Below, in pieces: positions 1 to 3,952 of a stretch of DNA of 6,680 nucleotides. Position 1 is the first letter of the stretch. Each line of letters starts with the position of its first letter. The translations under genes and the position numbers were made by a program. The stretch covers positions 1 through 6,680 of the forward strand of contig CAAEKX010000337.1 in NCBI GenBank assembly GCA_900756605.1, written 5' to 3'. A model generated the notes under the pieces. That model did no database searches and was not told where the DNA came from. It saw nothing but the letters and a program-made list of their open reading frames with translations. Source of the stretch: Coriobacteriia bacterium. GTDB lineage: Bacteria; Actinomycetota; Coriobacteriia; Coriobacteriales; QAMH01.

Positions 1-842
1 GCATGGGCATGGTAGCGAGCTACGAGATGATGAAGCGCCTGATCGAGAAGGCCAAGACGCTCGGCATGGCCGGCGGCGCGATCCGCAACTCCACGCATTA
101 CGGCATTGCTGGCTACTGGGCGACGATGGCGAGCGACGAGGGGCTTATTGGCATCACCGGCACAAACGCCCGGCCATCCATCGCTCCGACTTTCGGCGTC
201 GAGAACATGCTCGGTACCAATCCGCTCACCTTCGCGCTTCCCACCGATGAGGACTTCCCCTTCTGCCTCGACTGTGCGACCTCCATTTCGCAACGCGGCA
301 AGATCGAGCGTTATGCGCGCGAGGGGAGTCCCACGCCGGCCGGCATGGTCATCGGTCGCGATGGCAGCGCCATGACGGATAGCGATGCGATTCTAGCGGC
401 GCTCGTCGACGGCACGGCGGCGCTTGCTCCGCTCGGTGGCATCGGCGAGGACCTCGGCGGCTACAAGGGCTACGGATACGCCACCGTGGTCGAGATTCTC
501 TCGGCAGCCCTTGCCGGCGGCGAGTTCATGAAGGCGCTCACGGGCGTCTCTCCTGATGGCGATCCGCAGATGTACGGTCTTGGTCACTTCTTCTTCGTGG
601 TCGATCCCGATGCGTTCATGGGACAAGACACCTTCAGGAAGATTGCGGGCGATATCTCGCGCGAGTTGCGAGCATCCGAGAAAGCGCCTGGCGCCGAGCG
701 CATCTACACGGCAGGGGAGAAGGAGCACCTGGCCTGGCTCGACCGCAAGGACAAGGGCATCCCGGTCAACTCTGCCGTCAAGCAGGAGATGACGCAAATC
801 CGCGACGAACTCGGGCTGGACTATCGCTTCCCCTTCGAATGA
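1..842 (+). CDS. Ldh2/MDH2-family malate/L-lactate-type dehydrogenase, 5' partial
   Basis: This is a cytoplasmic NAD(P)-dependent oxidoreductase that interconverts a 2-hydroxyacid and a 2-oxoacid. The family includes malate, L-lactate, L-sulfolactate and ureidoglycolate dehydrogenases. The first complete codon is at position 3, and 279 residues are visible before the TGA. Family members are about 330-360 residues, so roughly 80 N-terminal residues lie left of the window; the Met at position 3 is probably internal. Visible family motifs (numbered from that Met) are NSTHYGIAGYWA, with the presumed catalytic His at about 32, then LGTNPLTFALPT (about 71-82), DCATSISQRGKI, GGYKGYGYATVVEIL and, near the C-terminus, GHFFFVVDPDAF. 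No frameshift or missing core motif is seen. The true substrate cannot be assigned, because the N-terminal determinants are missing and family annotation is unreliable. The downstream neighbours (tRNAs on the opposite strand) give no pathway hint. The family call is confident; the substrate is unknown. Confidence 0.9.
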   Translation, partial: MGMVASYEMMKRLIEKAKTLGMAGGAIRNSTHYGIAGYWATMASDEGLIGITGTNARPSIAPTFGVENMLGTNPLTFALPTDEDFPFCLDCATSISQRGKIERYAREGSPTPAGMVIGRDGSAMTDSDAILAALVDGTAALAPLGGIGEDLGGYKGYGYATVVEILSAALAGGEFMKALTGVSPDGDPQMYGLGHFFFVVDPDAFMGQDTFRKIAGDISRELRASEKAPGAERIYTAGEKEHLAWLDRKDKGIPVNSAVKQEMTQIRDELGLDYRFPFE

Positions 843-870
843 GACAATTACTCAGAGCAACTGTCTCATT
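838..870 (+). terminator. Hairpin overlapping the dehydrogenase stop codon, weak terminator candidate
   Basis: AATGAGACA (838-846) pairs perfectly with TGTCTCATT (862-870), giving a 9-bp stem with a 15-nt loop. The TGA stop lies inside the left arm. It is AT-rich and followed only by a short T run (TTTC), so it is a poor textbook intrinsic terminator. It may be a transcript-end stabilising hairpin or a chance palindrome. Part of the right arm can also pair with AGACAG at 877-882. Confidence 0.35.
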
Positions 871-1140
871 TCACGCAGACAGGCATCATGGCGCTCCTCT
901 GTCATTTCGAGCGAAGCGAACGGAGTGAGCGGAGTCGAGAAATCTCGGTTTAGGGCTACAAGGAAACGAGATCTCTCCACTCCGGCGCTACGCGCCTTCG
1001 GTCGAGATGACAATGATGGATGCTATGCATCCTCGATCAAAATCGTCGGAGCGGAGCAGCTTGCCTGCGTGCAAAATGACGGCGTAACTGCGGATGAATG
1101 GTCCCTAAATGTGTCCTGTTCGCTCCTGCAGCTCCCACAA
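843..1140. other. Intergenic region without a protein gene
   Basis: The gap between the dehydrogenase stop and the minus-strand tRNA terminator contains no convincing coding sequence. It holds the stop-codon hairpin, the large inverted repeat at 900-1012, and about 130 bp of otherwise featureless spacer (1013-1140). The spacer has one small palindrome, GGATGC-TAT-GCATCC, at 1018-1032. Short open frames here lack ribosome binding sites and family resemblance, and run through the palindromic repeat or the tRNAs. No promoter was recognised on either strand. Confidence 0.7.
900..1012. repeat. 113-bp imperfect inverted repeat, MITE/REP-like intergenic element
   Basis: The left arm 900-947 and the reverse complement of the right arm 967-1012 align end to end. 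The outer 17 bases (TGTCATTTCGAGCGAAG against TGTCATCTCGACCGAAG) match at 15. The inner 18 bases (CGGAGTCGAGAAATCTCG against CGGAGTGGAGAGATCTCG) match at 16. Between these two blocks lies a divergent stretch of 13 or 11 bases, and a 19-bp non-pairing centre (948-966) separates the arms. As RNA it would fold into one long hairpin on either strand. Similar intergenic palindromes starting TGTCAT-C/T-TCGA are common as dispersed repeats in high-GC bacteria, so a non-autonomous mobile or REP-like element is likely; this is inference. No target-site duplication is obvious at the ends and no transposase is present. The copy number elsewhere cannot be seen from this window. Confidence 0.75.
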
Positions 1141-1171
1141 ACAAAAAAGCCAGCGGCAAGATAAGCCGCTG
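1141..1171 (-). terminator. Intrinsic terminator of the tRNA-His/tRNA-Lys transcript
   Basis: On the minus strand, CAGCGGC (complement of 1165-1171) pairs perfectly with GCCGCTG (complement of 1151-1157) around a 7-nt loop. It is followed after GC by six T residues (complement of 1143-1148). A GC-rich stem plus a U-tract, 13 bp past the CCA end of tRNA-Lys, is a canonical rho-independent terminator for the leftward tRNA unit. Confidence 0.88.
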
Positions 1172-1184
1172 ACCTCGTGTTTCA

Positions 1185-1260
<76 letters not shown>

Positions 1261-1313
1261 GTCACAGCGAAAAAGGATTATACACGAAATCGCCGTGCGC
1301 CCAAGCAGGAAAA

Positions 1314-1391
1314 TGGGGTGGGTAAAGGGATTCGAACCCTCGACCTCCAGAGCCACAATCTGGCGCGCTAACCAACTGCGCTATACCCACC
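1314..1391 (-). tRNA. tRNA-His (anticodon GTG)
   Basis: The minus strand folds into a full cloverleaf. It has acceptor GTGGGTA/TACCCAC, D stem GCGC/GCGC, anticodon stem CCAGA/TCTGG, loop TTGTGGC with anticodon GTG (complement of 1354-1356), and T arm GAGGG-TTCGAAT-CCCTT. CCA is encoded (complement of 1314-1316). The hallmark of tRNA-His is present: an encoded extra 5' G (G-1, complement of 1391) opposite discriminator C73 (complement of 1317), which is the main identity element for histidyl-tRNA synthetase. It is the first gene of the leftward tRNA unit, with the promoter about 30 bp upstream. Confidence 0.97.
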
Positions 1392-1422
1392 GTGAGCTTC
1401 CTGCGTCGATGCGCAAGGCGAG

Positions 1423-1451
1423 AGTATAGCGGATTTTCCCAGCGCCTACAA
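1423..1451 (-). promoter_or_regulatory. Sigma-70-type promoter of the tRNA-His/tRNA-Lys unit
   Basis: On the minus strand there is a -10 box TATACT (complement of 1423-1428; five of six consensus bases) and a -35 box TTGTAG (complement of 1446-1451; TTG conserved, otherwise weak), separated by exactly 17 bp. The predicted start near 1416 gives a leader of about 25 nt before the mature tRNA-His 5' end, which is typical for a stable-RNA unit. It lies inside the region shared with divergent cydA, so the two units could influence each other. Confidence 0.65.
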
Positions 1452-1491
1452 ACACTAATAGGAGTAAGATGGAAAACTTGTGAGAGGGGAT

Positions 1492-1509
1492 GGGTAACTG
1501 GCGTTACCC
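1492..1509. promoter_or_regulatory. Perfect inverted repeat in the cydA leader (operator or RNA hairpin)
   Basis: GGGTAAC (1492-1498) and GTTACCC (1503-1509) form a perfect 7+7 palindrome around TGGC. It ends 11 bp before the cydA Shine-Dalgarno. It could be a dimeric regulator site, or a hairpin in the cydA leader that affects translation or mRNA stability. It has no T-tract, so it is not an intrinsic terminator. It does not match the Rex or FNR/CRP consensus patterns known for cyd genes. No convincing sigma-70 promoter for cydAB was found in 1392-1490. Confidence 0.5.
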
Positions 1510-1520
1510 GAGGTTCCTGA

Positions 1521-1526
1521 AGGAGG
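1521..1526 (+). promoter_or_regulatory. cydA ribosome binding site
   Basis: AGGAGG lies 4 nt before the cydA ATG at 1531. It is a near-perfect anti-16S match that fixes the start codon. Confidence 0.9.
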
Positions 1527-1530
1527 ACAC

Positions 1531-2931
1531 ATGGAATTATTTGGCGACGTGGTCTTTCTGTCGCGTCTTCAGTTCGCGCTGACCGTCATATTCCACTTCC
1601 TGTTTGTGCCGCTGTCCATTGGATTGGGCCTGTTCGTCGCGCTTACCCAGACGCGCGCCTACAAGACGCGTGATCCCAAGGACGAGGCGGATGCCCGCTT
1701 CTGGGTCAAGATCTTCACGCTCACCTTCACGGTCGGCGTTGCGACGGGCATCACGATGGAGTTTAGCTTCGGTACCAACTGGGCTAACTACTCCCGCTTC
1801 GTGGGTGACATCTTTGGTTCACCGCTCGCAGCCGAGGCGTTGCTCGCGTTCTTCCTCGAGTCGTGCTTCCTCGGCGTGCTCCTCTTCGGACGCAAGCGCG
1901 TATCTCCCAAGTTCTACATGGTTTCCTCATGGCTTGTGTGGGTGGGTTCCATGCTCTCGGCCCTGTGGATTCTCATCGCGAATTCCTGGATGCAGACGCC
2001 CGCGGGTTACGAGGTTGTCGAGACGGCGCATGGTAGCAAAGCGATCATTACCGACTTCTTCGCCGCGGCCTTCAATCCCCAGACCATCCCAACCTATCTG
2101 CACACGGTTCTCGCGCTGCTTATCTTCGGCGCTTTCATTGCCATGGCGATTGCCGCGTACTACCACATCAAAGGTCGCAACCCTGAGTTCGTCACGAAGA
2201 TGATGCGTTGGGGCGCTATCGTCACGCTCGTGTGCATGGTGCTCATGATGCCGGTCGCGCACATGCAGGCTCAGGCCGTCGCCGACGAGCAGCCTACCAA
2301 GCTCGCCGCGATGGAAGGTCAGTACGAGACCGAGCCCGTTCCCATGTACTTGTTTGGCATCGTCGATACCGAGAACGGCACGGTCATTGGCCCCTCGATT
2401 CCGGGCCTGACCTCGTTCCTCGCCGCGGGTGACTTCAATGCCGAGTATCCGGGCCTCAATGACATAGAAGCCGCCGATCCTGGCAGCACCCCCACGGCAA
2501 CCGAGGTGCAGATTACCTTCCAGTCCTATCACATCATGATCGTCATGATGGGCGTCATCATGCTGGGTGTGTTGCTCGCGCTCATCATGGCTTTCGGCAA
2601 GAAGCTCAAGACCAAGCGCTGGCCCTATGTCGTGATGCTCTTTCTCTGGATCGCGCCATTCCTCGCCATCCAGTTTGGTTGGGCGACGGCCGAGGTTGGC
2701 AGGCAGCCGTGGATCGTCACGGGCGAGCTCAAGACGCTTGATGCCATCAGTCCGTCAGTGCCAGCCGATCAACTTCTCCTCACCATCGGCCTCTTTATCA
2801 TCATCTACCTGGTAATTTTCATCGCATGGGCGCGCATCTTCTCCAAGATCGTCAAGAGCGGTCCCGAGAAGTGCCTGCCCGAGGCCGAAGATGCACCCGT
2901 CGTCGATGCGCAGGAAGGTGATGTAGCATGA
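1531..2931 (+). CDS. cydA: Cytochrome bd quinol oxidase subunit I (CydA)
   Basis: This integral membrane subunit carries haems b558, b595 and d. With CydB it oxidises quinol and reduces oxygen to water without pumping protons, typically at low oxygen. Its 466 residues make a short-Q-loop form (E. coli CydA is 522). Family landmarks are SRLQFALT then His22 (haem b595/d ligand, E. coli His19), GITMEFSFGTNW, and Glu102 and Glu110 in AEALLAFFLE (E. coli Glu99 and Glu107, proton channel and haem site). His191 in YLHTV (E. coli His186) and Met336 in SYHIM (E. coli Met393) are the haem b558 ligands. The Q-loop signature EQPTKLAAMEGQYET includes Lys257 and Glu262, and GRQPW lies at 390-394. The residue matching E. 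coli Arg391 is His334. The protein has several hydrophobic membrane segments and an acidic C-terminal tail. The start is fixed by AGGAGG at 1521-1526. It is first in a likely operon, and its stop overlaps the cydB start by 4 bp. Identity is very secure. Confidence 0.98.
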   Translation: MELFGDVVFLSRLQFALTVIFHFLFVPLSIGLGLFVALTQTRAYKTRDPKDEADARFWVKIFTLTFTVGVATGITMEFSFGTNWANYSRFVGDIFGSPLAAEALLAFFLESCFLGVLLFGRKRVSPKFYMVSSWLVWVGSMLSALWILIANSWMQTPAGYEVVETAHGSKAIITDFFAAAFNPQTIPTYLHTVLALLIFGAFIAMAIAAYYHIKGRNPEFVTKMMRWGAIVTLVCMVLMMPVAHMQAQAVADEQPTKLAAMEGQYETEPVPMYLFGIVDTENGTVIGPSIPGLTSFLAAGDFNAEYPGLNDIEAADPGSTPTATEVQITFQSYHIMIVMMGVIMLGVLLALIMAFGKKLKTKRWPYVVMLFLWIAPFLAIQFGWATAEVGRQPWIVTGELKTLDAISPSVPADQLLLTIGLFIIIYLVIFIAWARIFSKIVKSGPEKCLPEAEDAPVVDAQEGDVA

Positions 2932-3938
2932 CGCTCCCCATTCTCTGGTTCATCATCATCGCAGTGCTGATCTGCGCATATTATGTTCTCGACGGCTTCG
3001 ACCTTGGCGCGGGCGTGCTCTCGCCGTTCATCGCCAAGACTCCGGGCGAGAAACGTGCTCTCATGACCTCCATCGGTCCCGTTTGGGATGGTAACGAGGT
3101 CTGGCTGCTCACCGCAGGTGGCGCGCTCTTCGCTGCGTTCGCCCCTGCGTATGCGACCGTGTTTTCCGGCTTCTACCTGGCCATCATGCTCGTGCTCTTT
3201 GGCCTCATCATCCGCGCGGTGAGCCTCGAGTTCCGCGCGCATGATCCCAAGTGGCAGAAGCTTTGGGACGCGCTCTTCTTCGTGGGATCGCTCGTTCCCG
3301 CGCTGCTCTTCGGTGTCGCGCTGGGCAATTGCCTGCAGGGCGTCCCGCTTGATGCTGCCGGTAACTACATCGGCTCCTTCTTCGGTCTGCTCACGCCGTT
3401 CCCGCTCGTCTGCGGCCTGCTCGGTTTGGCGACCATCGTCACGCAGGGCGCCTGCTGGCTCGCGGCAAAGATCGAGACGGGCACGGAGTTGCATAAGCGC
3501 GCCGTCACGGCGCGAGTCGCCGGCCAGATCGTCACGGCCATTCTCGTCGTGGCCGTCTCCGTCATGTTCTTCACCTTCATCGGCTTTCCTCAGGGCGAGG
3601 GTCCCGCCTTCCCGTTCCTCGTGTTCGTTGCCTGCATCCTGGTCGCTGCTATCGTCGTTGGTTTCCTGGCGGCTGGTCGCGGCAAGAACTGGCTTGCCTT
3701 CGGTGCGAATTCGGCTGTCTGCGTGGCACTTGTCTTCGCTCTCGTGCTCGCCATGTTCCCCAACCTGGTTATCTCCACAGGTCCTGGTCCCTCGATTGAC
3801 TTGTTCACTGCAGCTGCGAGCACTTATGGACTTACGGTGATGACCATCATCGCCTGCATTGGCGTTCCGCTGGTCGCCATATATCATGTCATTATTTACC
3901 GTACCTTCCGCGGCACCATCAAGGTGGAGGAAGACTAG
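2928..3938 (+). CDS. cydB: Cytochrome bd quinol oxidase subunit II (CydB)
   Basis: This haem-free membrane partner of CydA is needed for assembly and stability of the bd oxidase. It has 336 residues, close to Bacillus-type CydB (about 340) and shorter than E. coli (379). The N-terminal membrane segment leads into LDGFDLGAGVLSPF (about 21-34), a CydB hallmark. Next come IGPVWDGNEVWL (about 49-60), TAGGALFAAF and FSGFYLAIMLVLFGL, all strongly conserved in the family. About eight or nine hydrophobic segments can be seen along the chain, ending in a short charged tail (KVEED). The ATG shares the ATGA with the cydA stop, indicating translational coupling and 1:1 expression. No terminator follows; the next gene starts 14 bp later. 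No CydX-like small ORF is evident in the gap. Confidence 0.98.
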   Translation: MTLPILWFIIIAVLICAYYVLDGFDLGAGVLSPFIAKTPGEKRALMTSIGPVWDGNEVWLLTAGGALFAAFAPAYATVFSGFYLAIMLVLFGLIIRAVSLEFRAHDPKWQKLWDALFFVGSLVPALLFGVALGNCLQGVPLDAAGNYIGSFFGLLTPFPLVCGLLGLATIVTQGACWLAAKIETGTELHKRAVTARVAGQIVTAILVVAVSVMFFTFIGFPQGEGPAFPFLVFVACILVAAIVVGFLAAGRGKNWLAFGANSAVCVALVFALVLAMFPNLVISTGPGPSIDLFTAAASTYGLTVMTIIACIGVPLVAIYHVIIYRTFRGTIKVEED

Positions 3939-3952
3939 AAGAAAGTATTTGC

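Noticed and set aside
1018..1032. GGATGC-TAT-GCATCC hairpin as a terminator
   Set aside because: The stem is only 6 bp with a 3-nt loop and no T-tract on either side.
1100..1116. GGTCCCTAAATGTGTCC spacer sequence as a possible dispersed repeat or IS remnant
   Set aside because: It looks vaguely familiar as an intergenic motif, but there is no second copy or structure in the window to support a call.
925..1164. A 79-codon rightward open frame in the intergenic region
   Set aside because: It begins inside the palindromic repeat and runs into the minus-strand terminator, with no ribosome binding site or recognisable protein family.
1478..1483. TTGTGA upstream of cydA as a Rex (NADH-sensing repressor) site
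   Set aside because: Only one half-site is present; the required TCACAA at the correct distance is missing, so it is probably chance.
2805..3887. A 360-codon open frame on the minus strand, antisense to cydB
   Set aside because: It is a charged, low-complexity product opposite the certain cydB gene, with no recognisable domain; an antisense shadow of biased codon use.
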